64,000 nt of DNA, taken from the NCBI GenBank assembly GCA_963754265.1, contig CAVWFB010000007.1, forward strand, positions 161,528 through 225,527. Reading direction: 5' to 3'. How positions within the stretch are numbered: position 1 is the first letter of the stretch; every line of letters starts with the position of its first letter. Below, one piece after another: positions 24,775 to 34,115 of the stretch. The translations under genes were made by a program, and so were the position numbers. Source of the stretch: AC-32 sp963754265 (GTDB lineage: Bacteria; Actinomycetota; Thermoleophilia; Gaiellales; Gaiellaceae). The notes beneath the pieces were generated by a model. That model did no database searches and was not told the DNA's origin. It was given only the letters and a program-made list of their open reading frames with translations.

Positions 24775-25730
24775 CGCTGGGTGAAGACCGTCGAGTGCCG
24801 AGGCCGCACGTAGACGATCTGGCCGCGCTCGAGCTCGAGTTGCTCCGCTTCTTCCTGCGTCAGCTGGACGAGGAGGTGCTGGCCGTCCTCGCGCACGAGC
24901 TCGACCCGAACCTCGAACCCCAGGTGGACGACACGCTCGACCATCGCCTCGGCCGAGCCGTCCTCCGGTTGGAGCCCCACCTCCAGGTCGTGAGGGCGCA
25001 CGAAGGTGTCGCCGACGCGGTTGACGGGGCCGACGAAGCTCATCACGAACTCATTCGCCGGCTGTTCGTAGAGCTCGCGCGGCGAGCCGATCTGCTCGAT
25101 CCGGCCCGCGTTCAGCACCACGATCTGGCCGGCGACCTCCATGGCCTCCTCCTGGTCGTGCGTGACGATGATCGTGGTGACGTGCACCTCGTCGTGGAGG
25201 CGGCGCAGCCAGGCCCGCAGCTCTTTGCGCACGCGGGCGTCGAGGGCCCCGAACGGCTCGTCCAGGAGCAGCACGCTCGGCTCGACCGCAAGCGCCCGCG
25301 CCAGCGCCATCCGCTGGCGCTGGCCGCCCGAGAGCTGTGACGGATACCGCTTCGCGAGCCCCTCGAGCTGGACGAGCTCGAGCAGCTCGTGCACCCGCCC
25401 GGAGATCTCCGCCTTGGGCCGCTTCCGGACCGTCAGCCCGAACGCGACGTTGTCCCAGACCGTCATGTGCTTGAAGGCGGCGTAGTGCTGGAAGACCATG
25501 CCGACGCCGCGGGCGCGCGCCGGCCGGTTCGTGACGTCCTCGTTCCCGATCAGCACCTGGCCCGACTCGGGCTGCTCCAGGCCTGCGATCACTCGCAGCA
25601 GCGTCGACTTGCCGCTCCCGCTCGGGCCGAGCAGGGCCGTGAGCGAGCCTTCCGGGATCGCGACGGAGACGTCGTCCAGCGCGGTGAAGCTTCCGAACCT
25701 CTTGGTCACGTCGATGGCTGCGATGCCCAC
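24771..25730 (-). CDS. cysA: Sulfate/thiosulfate ABC transporter ATP-binding protein
   Basis: 319-residue ABC ATPase. Walker A GPSGSGKST, Q-loop VFQHYAAFKHMTV, signature LSGGQRQRMALARAL, Walker B LLLDEPFGALD and H-loop THDQEEA are intact. The C-terminal 80 residues form the TOBE-like regulatory domain of CysA. It powers sulfate import with CysT, CysW and the periplasmic-type binding protein encoded upstream in the same operon. GTG start at 25730 abuts the cysW stop. The stop meets that of convergent rrf2. Confidence 0.93.
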   Translation of the reverse strand: MGIAAIDVTKRFGSFTALDDVSVAIPEGSLTALLGPSGSGKSTLLRVIAGLEQPESGQVLIGNEDVTNRPARARGVGMVFQHYAAFKHMTVWDNVAFGLTVRKRPKAEISGRVHELLELVQLEGLAKRYPSQLSGGQRQRMALARALAVEPSVLLLDEPFGALDARVRKELRAWLRRLHDEVHVTTIIVTHDQEEAMEVAGQIVVLNAGRIEQIGSPRELYEQPANEFVMSFVGPVNRVGDTFVRPHDLEVGLQPEDGSAEAMVERVVHLGFEVRVELVREDGQHLLVQLTQEEAEQLELERGQIVYVRPRHSTVFTQR

Positions 25731-26516
25731 TTAGGCCTCCTCCCGCGGATGGACGAGCCGCAGGCCCACCACCGTCGCGACGGCGATCAGCGCCAGCACC
25801 ACCGATGCGGCGTAGGCGCCCTGGACGTTGAACTGCTCGAACTGCGCCTGGACATAGAGCGGAAGGGTCTCGGTCCGGCCTTCGATCCTCCCGGAGACGA
25901 CGCTCACCGCGCCGAACTCGCCGATCGCACGCGCGGTGGTGAGCACGACGCCATAGGCGACAGCCCAGCGGATCGCGGGCAAGGTGATCCTCCAGAAGGT
26001 CTGGAAGGGCGACGCGCCGAGCGTCTCGGCTGCTTGCTCCTGCTCGGTCCCGATCTCGCGGAGCACGGGCACGACCTCGCGCACGACGAAGGGGAGGGAG
26101 ACGAACATCGTGGCCAGGACCATCCCCGGAACGGCGAAGAGGATCTTGATCCCGTGGTCGGCGAGGCCGCCGAGCCAGCCTCCCCTCCCGTAGAGGAGGA
26201 AGAGGGCGAGGCCGGCCACCACCGGCGAGAGCGCGAGCGGTAGGTCGACGATCGCGTTCACGAGGCCGCGCCCGGGGAAGCGCGTACGCACGAGCGCCAG
26301 CGCGAGGACCACGCCGAAGATCGTGTTCGCCGGCACCGCGATCGCCGCCATCAGGAGCGTCAGCTCGAGCGCGTGCACGGCCTGGTGGGAGGTGACCGCG
26401 TCCCAGGCAGGGCCGACGCCGTGCTCGAACGCGCGGTAGAAAACGAATCCGACCGGTACCAGCAGGATGAGCGCGAGATAGCCGAGAGCCCCGAAGCGCA
26501 ACACGTATCTAGACAC
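25731..26516 (-). CDS. cysW: Sulfate ABC transporter permease CysW
   Basis: 261-residue inner-membrane permease of the binding-protein-dependent type, about six helices. The EAA loop (EQAAETLGASPFQTFWRITL) contacts CysA. GTG at 26516 is preferred because GGAGGAG (26522-26528) lies five bases upstream; a longer reading from 26636 is unlike the family. The gap to cysT is 92 bases and contains two hairpins, whereas cysA follows without spacing. Confidence 0.92.
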   Translation of the reverse strand: MSRYVLRFGALGYLALILLVPVGFVFYRAFEHGVGPAWDAVTSHQAVHALELTLLMAAIAVPANTIFGVVLALALVRTRFPGRGLVNAIVDLPLALSPVVAGLALFLLYGRGGWLGGLADHGIKILFAVPGMVLATMFVSLPFVVREVVPVLREIGTEQEQAAETLGASPFQTFWRITLPAIRWAVAYGVVLTTARAIGEFGAVSVVSGRIEGRTETLPLYVQAQFEQFNVQGAYAASVVLALIAVATVVGLRLVHPREEA

Positions 26517-26563
26517 GATCACTCCTCCGGTCGCGCGCATCGACCGGTCGTTGCAGACGGGCA

Positions 26564-26612
26564 CGCGGGAAACCCGCGAGCCCTGAAGGTAGGCATCGCA
26601 AGCGCTGCCTAC
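26564..26612 (-). repeat. Two inverted repeats between cysT and cysW
   Basis: CGCGGG-AAA-CCCGCG (26564-26578) is a perfect tight hairpin. GTAGGCA (26589-26595) pairs with TGCCTAC (26606-26612) across ten bases and includes the cysT stop. No U-run follows, so they look like mRNA processing or stability hairpins inside the operon rather than a terminator. Confidence 0.55.
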
Positions 26613-27442
26613 GCAAAGTCGTGCCTCGTCCTCCAACGCCGGAAGGCGCCGATCAGCAGGAGCACGCCGAGCGAGATCGCGAGCAGCACGACCGAGACCG
26701 CGGCTGCTCCGGTTCCGTTTCCGGACTGCAGCTGCCCGAAGATGTAGACGGATGAGACCTCGGTCTTGAAGGGGATGTTCCCGGAGATGAGCACGACCGC
26801 ACCGAACTCCCCGACGGCGCGGGCGAAGGCGAGCGCGACTCCGGAGAGGATCGCGGGCAGCAGGTTCGGGAAGACGATCCGGCGGAAGATGGCAATCGAG
26901 CCGGCCCCGAGCGACGCCGCCGCCTCCTCCATCTCCGTGTCGAGCTCGAGCAGAACCGGCTGCACCGCGCGGACGACGAACGGCAGCGTCACGAACAGCA
27001 GCGCGACCAGCAGGCCGAGCCGGGTGAAGGCGACGTCGACCCCGAACGGCCCACCGGGCCCGTAGAGCGCGAGCAGCGTCAGCCCCGCGACGATCGTCGG
27101 GAGCGCGAACGGCAGGTCGATGACCGCATCGACCGTGCTCTTGCCCGGGAAGCTGTCCCGCACGAGCACCCAGGCGATCGCGGTTCCCGCGACGGCGTTG
27201 ACGAGGGCGCAGACAGCCGCCACGCCGAGCGTCAGCTTCAAGGCCGAGAGCGCCTCCGGCCGGGTCGCCTGGTGCCAGAAGGAGTCGAGGCCGTCTGCCC
27301 GCGAGCTCCAGATCAGCGCAGCCAGGGGCAGGAGCACGACCACGCTGAGGTAGCCCATGGCCATGCCCCTGGCGACGGCGCCGCCGGCCCGGCCCGAGAC
27401 GACCTGTCTCGGGCCTTCGAGAACTGCGGCGTTACTGGCCAA
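26609..27442 (-). CDS. cysT: Sulfate ABC transporter permease CysT
   Basis: 277-residue permease partner of CysW with six predicted helices. The EAA loop (EEAAASLGAGSIAIFRRIVF) and the segment ARAVGEFGAVVLISGNIPFKTE are typical of CysT/CysU. TTG at 27442 overlaps the end of the binding-protein gene by eleven bases, consistent with translational coupling. It is the second gene in sbp-cysT-cysW-cysA. Confidence 0.92.
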   Translation of the reverse strand: MASNAAVLEGPRQVVSGRAGGAVARGMAMGYLSVVVLLPLAALIWSSRADGLDSFWHQATRPEALSALKLTLGVAAVCALVNAVAGTAIAWVLVRDSFPGKSTVDAVIDLPFALPTIVAGLTLLALYGPGGPFGVDVAFTRLGLLVALLFVTLPFVVRAVQPVLLELDTEMEEAAASLGAGSIAIFRRIVFPNLLPAILSGVALAFARAVGEFGAVVLISGNIPFKTEVSSVYIFGQLQSGNGTGAAAVSVVLLAISLGVLLLIGAFRRWRTRHDFA

Positions 27443-28412
27443 TCGACCTCTCGATCTTGGCCATGATCCCCTTCTCCGGGTGGAAGAAGCGCGTGTTGAC
27501 CTTCACCCAGCCGTTGAGCCCGAGCTTCGCCGAGCTGATCGTGAAGAGACCGGGCGGCTTGAAGAAGTGGTAGCCCTTCGCCACGCTCTTGACCACCGGG
27601 CGGTATCCCTGATCGGCGAATGCCTTCTGGGCCGTGGACGACCAGAGGTACTTGTAGAAGGCCTTCGCAGCAGGCTTGCTCGCCCCCCTCTTGGTCAAAG
27701 CCACCGGGGTCTCGATCAGGAGCGTCGCCTTCGGCGTGCGGTACTCGGTGTGAACGCCCTTCTTCTCGGCGTAGATCGCCTCGTTCTCGTAGGTGAGCAG
27801 CACATCGCCCTTGCCCTGCGCGAAGATCTGGAGCGCCGAGCGCGCGCTATCGGGCTGCACCGGGACGTGCTTGAAGAGCTTGTACAGGTACGCGATCGCC
27901 TGCTTGTCGGTCTTTCCCGCACGGCGCTGCGCGCCGTAGGCGGCCATCACGTTCCAGCGGGCGCCGCCCGAGGTGAACGGGTTCGGCGTGATCACCTGGA
28001 CCCCGCTCTTGACCAGGTCACCCCAGCCCTTGATCTTCTTCGGGTTGCCGTCGCGGACGACGAAGACCACGACCGAGTCGGAGACGATCCCCCGGTGCGA
28101 GTTGGCGTTCCAGTTCTTCGGAACGAGCCCCTTCCCCACCAGCATGCTCACGTCCGGGTCGAGCGAGAGCGCGACGAGATCGGCGTTCTGCCCGGCGGCC
28201 ACCGCACGGGCCTGGTCGCCGGAGGCCCCGTACGACTGGCTGAAGTCGACCCCGCTGCCTGCCTGCGTCTTCTGGAAGGACGAGATGATCTTGCCGTAGG
28301 CGTCCTTGGGCGTCGAGTAGGCGACCAGATCGACCGACCCACCCTTCGAGGCGCCGGCGGCGGAGCCGGCCAGGACCGCGATCCCAAGCAAAGCAATCCA
28401 AATAACTCTCAT
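27432..28412 (-). CDS. sbp: Sulfate-binding protein
   Basis: 326-residue exported solute-binding protein. A Sec signal (VIWIALLGIAVLAGSAAG, residues 3-20) lacks a lipobox cysteine. Family motifs DVSMLVGKGLVPKNW, SDSVVVFVVRDGNPKKIKGW and TPNPFTSGGARWN mark the sulfate/thiosulfate-specific type. ATG at 28412 with AAGGAG six bases upstream. First gene of the transport operon; the 103-base upstream region is shared with a divergent Cys/Met PLP enzyme and contains CCAG-N7-CTGG at 28439-28453, a possible operator. Confidence 0.92.
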   Translation of the reverse strand: MRVIWIALLGIAVLAGSAAGASKGGSVDLVAYSTPKDAYGKIISSFQKTQAGSGVDFSQSYGASGDQARAVAAGQNADLVALSLDPDVSMLVGKGLVPKNWNANSHRGIVSDSVVVFVVRDGNPKKIKGWGDLVKSGVQVITPNPFTSGGARWNVMAAYGAQRRAGKTDKQAIAYLYKLFKHVPVQPDSARSALQIFAQGKGDVLLTYENEAIYAEKKGVHTEYRTPKATLLIETPVALTKRGASKPAAKAFYKYLWSSTAQKAFADQGYRPVVKSVAKGYHFFKPPGLFTISSAKLGLNGWVKVNTRFFHPEKGIMAKIERSIGQ

Positions 28413-28503
28413 TCCGGCTCCTTATCTTTCGAGTTTGTCCAGGGACTTGCTGGAGATTGGCAAAAGCGCCAGACGGCGTCAAGCGGGAACCGTTGCCGGA
28501 GCT

Positions 28504-28509
28504 TAGAGT
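28504..28509 (+). promoter_or_regulatory. -10 box of the Cys/Met PLP enzyme gene (leaderless)
   Basis: TAGAGT followed by six bases and GTG 28516; no Shine-Dalgarno. Confidence 0.45.
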
Positions 28510-28515
28510 GGCGCC

Positions 28516-29472
28516 GTGGAGCCCCTCGACCGCTCGACCATCTGGCCCTACCGGGAGGGCGAACCAGGGGAGCTGTACTACCAGCGCTACGCCCACCCGA
28601 ACGGGCTCGCGGCCGAGCGTGCGCTCGGTGAGCTCGAAGGCGGCGAGGCGCTGCTCTTCCCGTCCGGGACCGGGGCGGCTACCGCGCTCGTACTAGGGCT
28701 CCTGGAACCGGGCCAGACGATTGCGCTGGCCGAGGGGGCGTACTACGGGACCGCGGTGCTCTTCCGCAACCTGGAGCGCTGGGGCCTGCGCTTCGTCGAG
28801 TTCGACCAGACCGGCCCGCCGCCGGACGATGCCGACCTCATCTGGCTGGAGGCGCCGTCGAACCCCTTCCTGACCATGCCCGACCTCGAGGCGGCCGCGG
28901 CGCACCGAGCTCGGGTCGTGGTCGACTCGACCGCGGCCACCCCCGTCTACTTGCGGCCGCTCGAGCGCGGCGCGGACTTCGCCCTCCACAGCGCGACCAA
29001 GTTCCTCGGCGGCCACCACGACGTGCTGCTGGGTGCGGTCGCATGCCGCTCGACCGAGGACGCGGCGACGCTGCGCGACTTCCGCGGGCGCTCGGGAATC
29101 GTCGCCGCGCCGGACCCGTGCTGGCTGCTGTCCCGCAGCCTGAAGACGCTCTCGGCGCGGATGGAGCGGCACACCGCGAGCGCGACCGTGCTCGCGGAAC
29201 GGCTCGAGAGGCACCCGGCCGTCTCGACCGTGCGCTATCCGGGCTTCGGCGGCCTGCTCTCGTTCGACGTCGCCGACGGCGAGGCGGCCCATCGGGTCGA
29301 GACGTCGCTGCGGCAGATCACGAACGCGACGAGCCTCGGCGGCGTGGAGTCCGTGCTCGAGAGCCGCTCGCGCTGGGAGGGTGATCGCGTCCCGCCCGGG
29401 CTGCTGCGCCTCAGCGTCGGGCTCGAGGACGTCGACGGGCTGTGGAGCGACCTGAATCAGGCCCTGGGGTGA
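28516..29472 (+). CDS. Short Cys/Met-metabolism PLP enzyme (cystathionine synthase/lyase family)
   Basis: 318 aa, against 380-400 for typical members. The PLP lysine lies in LHSATKFLGGHHDVLLG. Gly-rich FPSGTGAATALVLGLL and the aspartate-containing VVVDSTAATPVY are conserved, as is the substrate-binding segment NATSLGGVESVLESRS. The shortening affects the N-terminal arm and the last 50 residues. Divergent from the sulfate transport operon, so a role in cysteine, homocysteine or methionine formation is likely; gamma-synthase against beta/gamma-lyase cannot be settled. GTG at 28516. Confidence 0.82.
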   Translation: MEPLDRSTIWPYREGEPGELYYQRYAHPNGLAAERALGELEGGEALLFPSGTGAATALVLGLLEPGQTIALAEGAYYGTAVLFRNLERWGLRFVEFDQTGPPPDDADLIWLEAPSNPFLTMPDLEAAAAHRARVVVDSTAATPVYLRPLERGADFALHSATKFLGGHHDVLLGAVACRSTEDAATLRDFRGRSGIVAAPDPCWLLSRSLKTLSARMERHTASATVLAERLERHPAVSTVRYPGFGGLLSFDVADGEAAHRVETSLRQITNATSLGGVESVLESRSRWEGDRVPPGLLRLSVGLEDVDGLWSDLNQALG

Positions 29473-29518
29473 GCGGTCGGCGCGCGGGCCGCAACCGCGC
29501 GCCGCCGCCTCTCTCCCG

Positions 29519-30606
29519 CTAGTTCGGGATGATCGAGCCGAACAGGCCGTGGCTCTCTTCGTCAGGCCCGGCCGTGAAGAACAGCGTCTTGGACGATCCA
29601 GCCGCGTTGTCGTTCCCGAAGCGAAGGGCCCAGAGCCCGTCGATCGAGAGCGGGCTGCGGGACGTGCCGCGAAGGGTCGCCGTCGAAGGCGAAGAGCCCG
29701 TAAGAACGACCTCGTAGGCGTGGATGTTGCCGTCGCCGAAGTTGCCCACAAGCAGGTCGCCGCTGAAGCGGCCGAAGCCGGCTGGAGCGACCGCGAGGCC
29801 CCACGGCGCGTTCAGCGGGCCGCGTGATGCAATCGGCGCGGCAAACCGGCCGTCCAGGGTAAAGGCGGTCGACGAAGCCGCGACCGGGACCGGCGATCCT
29901 CGTCCTCCGCGTCCGCGTCCTGCTTGGCATACGCGACGAAGACGCGGTCGACCGATCGTCTGGACGTTGAACGGGGCGTAGCCCTGCGGCAGGCAACGGA
30001 TCGTGGAACCCGCTGTCGGGCACGAGCCCGAAGCTGCCGTCGAACACGTCGATCCGCGCGTTGTGGAAGTCGGCGGCATAGAGGCGCGGCCCCGCCGCGG
30101 TATCGGCGACGGTCAGGCCCTTGTAGATCGCCTTCTGGTCGGAACGATCCTTGACGACGACCGCGGTCGTGCCCTGGGCGCCGTTCCAGCCCCGGATGAT
30201 GCCGTCCTCGCCGTCGAACAGGAACAGCGCCTTGCCGCCGGTTGGCAGCAGGAAGCCGATAGTCGGTTGAACACGGTGCCGGTCGGGCCGCCGGCGACGT
30301 CGACCACGAGCGATCTCGGCGCCCCGTCGCCGTTGTAGAGCGTCGACTTGTCCATGCCGTTGTCGAGCACCCACCACGGAGTGGTCGGCCCGCGGTCAGG
30401 CCCCAGGCGTTGACGAGATTCCCGTCGGTGTGCGGCGCGAATCCCGGCTGGTCGGAGACCAGCGGCGTCACTGTGTAGGCGTTTCTCTGGAAGTTCCGCT
30501 CGGCGGCAGTCAGCGGCGAGACTGCGACGAAGGCTGCCCCGAGAACGAGCGCCAGCACGAACATGGCGGTCCGGCGTCGCCGAAACGATGCTCTCCCATC
30601 TTCCAC
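29519..30606 (-). pseudogene. TIGR03118-type beta-propeller protein, six frameshifts
   Basis: Read across frames, the product is a secreted 360-residue protein of the TIGR03118 family. The pieces in order are a signal peptide (MFVLALVLGAAFVAV), NLVNAWGLTAG, PWWVLDNGMDKSTLYNGDG, FLFDGEDGIIRGWNGAQGTT, GLTVADTAAGPRLYAADFHN, YAPFNVQTIG, VFVAYAKQD, FTLDGRF, LNAPWGLAVAPAGFGRFSGD, LLVGNFGDGNIHAYE and LWALRFGNDN, ending FGSIIPN. Frame changes fall near 30392, 30268, 29990, 29950, 29905 and 29880. At least the first two are restored by adding one base to a G or C run. No internal stop codons spoil the fragments. It may be a young pseudogene or a stretch of poor consensus sequence. Confidence 0.8.
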
Positions 30607-30772
30607 GCTCCTTCCCTCGAAGGTTCGCGCGCCCAAAGGGCTCTACGAAGGGAGCGGCGGACCGGTTTGGATCTCGCGGCACCGTGCAGCAGCCGAGTGC
30701 ACTGGGAAGCGGCAACCTTCCAGGGGAAGCGCGATCATTGCGTCTAGCTGACGACTCTTGAAGGAGGTTGAA

Positions 30773-31105
30773 ATGGCATACCGCGTCGTGGATGCAAACC
30801 AGATCGAGGCGAGTCGGGGTGTGTTTCGAGCACTCAGCGCACCGCTCGGCGTCAGCGCCTTCGCAATCAACCAGCTCGAACTCCCGCCCGGTGGAGAGGG
30901 TCCGGAGCACGACCACACCGACGACGGGCAGGAAGAGGTCTACGCCGTCGTTCGAGGTCGGGGAGCGATCCGCATCGACGGGGAGACCGAGGAGCTCGTG
31001 CCGGGTCGCTTCGTCTTCGTCTCGCCCGAGCACCGCCGGCAGCTTCTTGGCGGCGACGAGGGACTGGTCTGGATTGGGATCGGCTGCCGTCCGGTGGACC
31101 GCTAG
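30773..31105 (+). CDS. Small cupin-domain protein
   Basis: 110-residue single-domain cupin. Motif 1 with metal ligands reads GPEHDHTDDGQEEVYAVVRG and motif 2 lies near GRFVFVSPEHRRQL. Likely a metal-binding beta-barrel; substrate unknown. ATG 30773 has an excellent Shine-Dalgarno (AAGGAGG, 30761-30767), which excludes the in-frame upstream start at 30758. The stop overlaps that of the convergent cyclase gene in CTAG. The 166 bases upstream, shared with the divergent pseudogene, hold no further gene. Confidence 0.83.
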   Translation: MAYRVVDANQIEASRGVFRALSAPLGVSAFAINQLELPPGGEGPEHDHTDDGQEEVYAVVRGRGAIRIDGETEELVPGRFVFVSPEHRRQLLGGDEGLVWIGIGCRPVDR

Positions 31106-33958
31106 GCGTATCCAGGCTCCCGCGCCAGCTCGAGCGCTCGCTCGAAATCGTCCTGCTCGAGAGCATCGGCCAATTGATCGGGTAACGGCTGCACTGCGGG
31201 ATCAAGCATTGCTCCAGCGTGCTCACGAGCCGCAGCGAGGTCTCCGCGGCCGATCGCAACCGCGAGGAGCGGCCAGCGAGCCGTCCACTGAAAGGCAGTC
31301 GGGCCGGTCCTGCCCTCACGTGCCCAATCCGCGAGCGCGTTCCAACCGTGTTCCTCCGCAGCAGCCGTTTCCCCTTCACGCAGGGCGACCCAGGCTCGAT
31401 TCGCTTCGGCGAGACCTCGGTAGCCGAGCCCGTCCGCCATGTCGTCGGAGGCAAGGATCTCGGACACGCGAGGGACATCGCCTCGCTTTCGATGTGCAAC
31501 CGACAAGTAGAGCAGACAGCGCGTTCGCAGGATCGCATCGCCCGTCCGCTCTGCCTCCTTCAGCGCAGCCTCGAAGTGCACCTGAGCCTCGTCGAGTTCG
31601 CCACGCCAGAGACGGCAGAACCCGATATCGAAATGACGCGTGTCATCGCGGACCTCAAGCCCCGCAACGAGCTCCGCCTCCGCAGCTTCTACAGTGGCAT
31701 CCGACGGCACGAACCGATCTTGGCGAAGCCCGAGCATTGCGAGAGAGCTGAAGAAGCGCATCCGCTGCTCCGGAGTCCCGACCGCTTCTACGCGTGGGCG
31801 CATACGCTGGATCAACGGCTTCATCCGGTCGAGGTCGTCCAGCCAGTAGTAGAGGGCGAAGCGCGCGTCGGCGATGTCCAGCCACGCGCGCCACCGCTCC
31901 TCGTTGCGGGCAACCTCGACCGTGGCGAGCTCCTGCTCTGCCTCCTCGAGCACGTGTTCTGCCTCGTCGTAGCGGCCTGCTCGCTTGACGACCGTACCGA
32001 GAGAAGCCATCGTGCTCGCCCGCCGAAGGACATCCGGTTCGGCGGCGGCCGACGCTCGATAAGCGGCACTGGCATCGTCGTACCGGCCGGTCAGATCGAG
32101 CACTTCGCCCAGCTCGCGCTGGAGCAATGCTTCTAGGTCCGACGGGAACTCTTCCGATCGAGCGTCCTGCGAGTCGCTCAAGTGCCATGCGGAAGCGGGT
32201 AACCGCTTCCTCGTTGGCATACATTCGCTGCGCTCGCTCTCCGGCGAGCCGGAGGTACCTGACCGCCTTGTAACCGGCCTCCGCGTAGTACAGGTGCCGG
32301 GCCAGTAAGTCGATCGCATCGGGGCGGCTTCCATAGAACCTCTCCACCACGTCCGCAACCTGTGCATGCAGGTCTCGCTTGTGACGTCGCAGGATCCGGC
32401 CGTATGCCACTTCCTGCACGAGTGCGTGGTGAAAGACAACCGTGTCTGCGCTCACGCGATCGAGGAAGCGCAGACGGACAAGCTCCTCGACACCGGCATC
32501 GACCTGCTCGGCAACAGCGGCGAGCAGGGCGATCGGCACTCTTCGACCGATGACGGCGGCGATCTGCAGAAGCCCTGCGTCTTCAGGGGACAGAAGGTCG
32601 ATGCGGGCAGAGAGGGCGCCCTCGACCGTTGCCGGAATCGTTGTGTCCGCGCCGCGGAGATCGACCTCCCAGTCGCGCTTCCTTCGCAGGGCGCCGGTCT
32701 CCCGGAGCGAACGAACGAGCTCGCCCGCGAAGAACGGGTTGCCGGCGCAGCGCTCGACAACGAAGGCGGTCAGCTCCGGCGGCGGCCTGGCTCCCTCGAC
32801 AAGGTCGCTGACGATGGTCTCGATCTCATCAGGAGTGAACGGCGCTAGCCGCACGTCGAGTATCTGTTCGCCAAGCTTTTCCAGCAGGCTGTGACCTTCC
32901 TCACGGGTCGTCACGTAGACGAGGAGCGGAAGCTCCGCTCGCAGCTGCGCAAGGTCTGCTGTGAGGTCGAGCGACGAGGCGTCGATCCAATGGATGTCCT
33001 CGATCGCGAGTACGACTGGTTCCTTGGCGAGAAGGTCGGTGAGCCAGGAGCGAAAGGCCTGATGAAGCCCGCGGCGAAAAGCCTCCGGCTCGAGCTCTTC
33101 CACCGCGGGCCCACCGAGCAGGGAAACGAGGTAAGGATTGGGCGGGTGCTCGATCCGCCGCAGGAGCTCGGCATACGGCGCATACGCATGGTCGGCCTCG
33201 TACGAGAAGCAGCGGAGTTGAAGCCAGACGGATGTTCCCGCCTGCGCAGAAACCTCCTGGCTCAGGCGCGACTTGCCGACGCCAGGCTCTCCGATCACCG
33301 CCACAGCCTGGCCGCGCCCGGTATCGAGCCCCGCCAGAGCATCCACAAGCGTCCGCAGCTCCGCTTCGCGCCCAACTAGAGGCTCAGTCCTCAAGCGGAA
33401 TGCCTTCTCTCTCGATAGCCGCCATGCCGTGACGGGCTCCTCGATCCCCTTCAGGTGGAGGGCTCCGATCGCTTCGAACTCGAATCGCTCGTCCACGAGC
33501 CGCTTTGTGTCCTCACTGACGTAGATGTCTCCGGCCGGAGCCGCCGATTCGAGCCGCTGCGCGACGACGATCGGTTCGCCTATGACGCCGTAGTCGGCCC
33601 GCGCCTCGCTGCCGAAGGGTCGGGCGACGCCACGTCCTGAGTTGACTCCCACGTGAAGCGCGAGGCCGGGATGCAGCCGATCGAGCTCACGTCGCATCTC
33701 GAGTGCGGCAAGGAGAGCACGCGCAGGGTCGTCCTCGTGGCTGACGGGAGCACCGAACACCGCGAGCAGCGCGTCGCCGGCGTACTTCTCGACGAATCCG
33801 CCGTAACGGGATACAACATTTCCGAGAGCCGCGATAACAGGGTCGATGGCGTCCGACAACTCCTCAGGGTCGAGCCTCGTCGCGAGGTCCGTGAAGCCGG
33901 AGACGTCGGCGAAGACCGCAGTGACGAGACGAAGCTCGCCCTGCTGCGGATGTTCCAT
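31102..33958 (-). CDS. Adenylate/guanylate cyclase-AAA ATPase-TPR regulator, frameshifted
   Basis: Large signalling protein of about 951 aa when repaired. A class III nucleotidyl cyclase domain (about 10-175) carries both metal-binding Asp residues (FADVSGFT, YAGDALLAVFG) and the purine-contacting Lys (EKYAGD). A STAND/AAA ATPase follows (Walker A GEPGVGKSRL, Walker B LAIEDIHWID), then a TPR-rich C-terminus. The frame changes near 32170: the first part ends with RFRMALERLA and the rest resumes with QDARSEEFPSDLEALLQREL. One extra base explains it. ATG 33958 (MEHPQQGELR) is preferred to TTG 33991. The trigger and output are unknown; cAMP synthesis is predicted from the Lys. Confidence 0.82.
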
Positions 33959-34013
33959 CCTGACAAGGTAATCGGGTTCCGCCGACTCCAAAAGGGGCAG
34001 AATGGAATCGAGG

Positions 34014-34087
34014 AGCCGGAGGTGGGATTCGAACCCACGGCCTACGCCTTACAAGGGCGTTGCTCTGACCAGCTGAGCTACTCCGGC
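34014..34087 (-). tRNA. tRNA-Thr (anticodon TGT)
   Basis: A full cloverleaf folds on the minus strand. The acceptor stem pairs GCCGGAG with CTCCGGC, the D stem pairs GCTC with GAGC, and the anticodon stem pairs ACGCC with GGCGT around loop CTTGTAA (anticodon TGT). A five-base variable loop and T stem GTGGG/CCCAC with loop TTCGAAT complete it; 74 bases with discriminator T. CCA is not encoded. Confidence 0.95.
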
Positions 34088-34115
34088 ACGGCGCCCAGCG
34101 TACCGCCGGTCGAAG

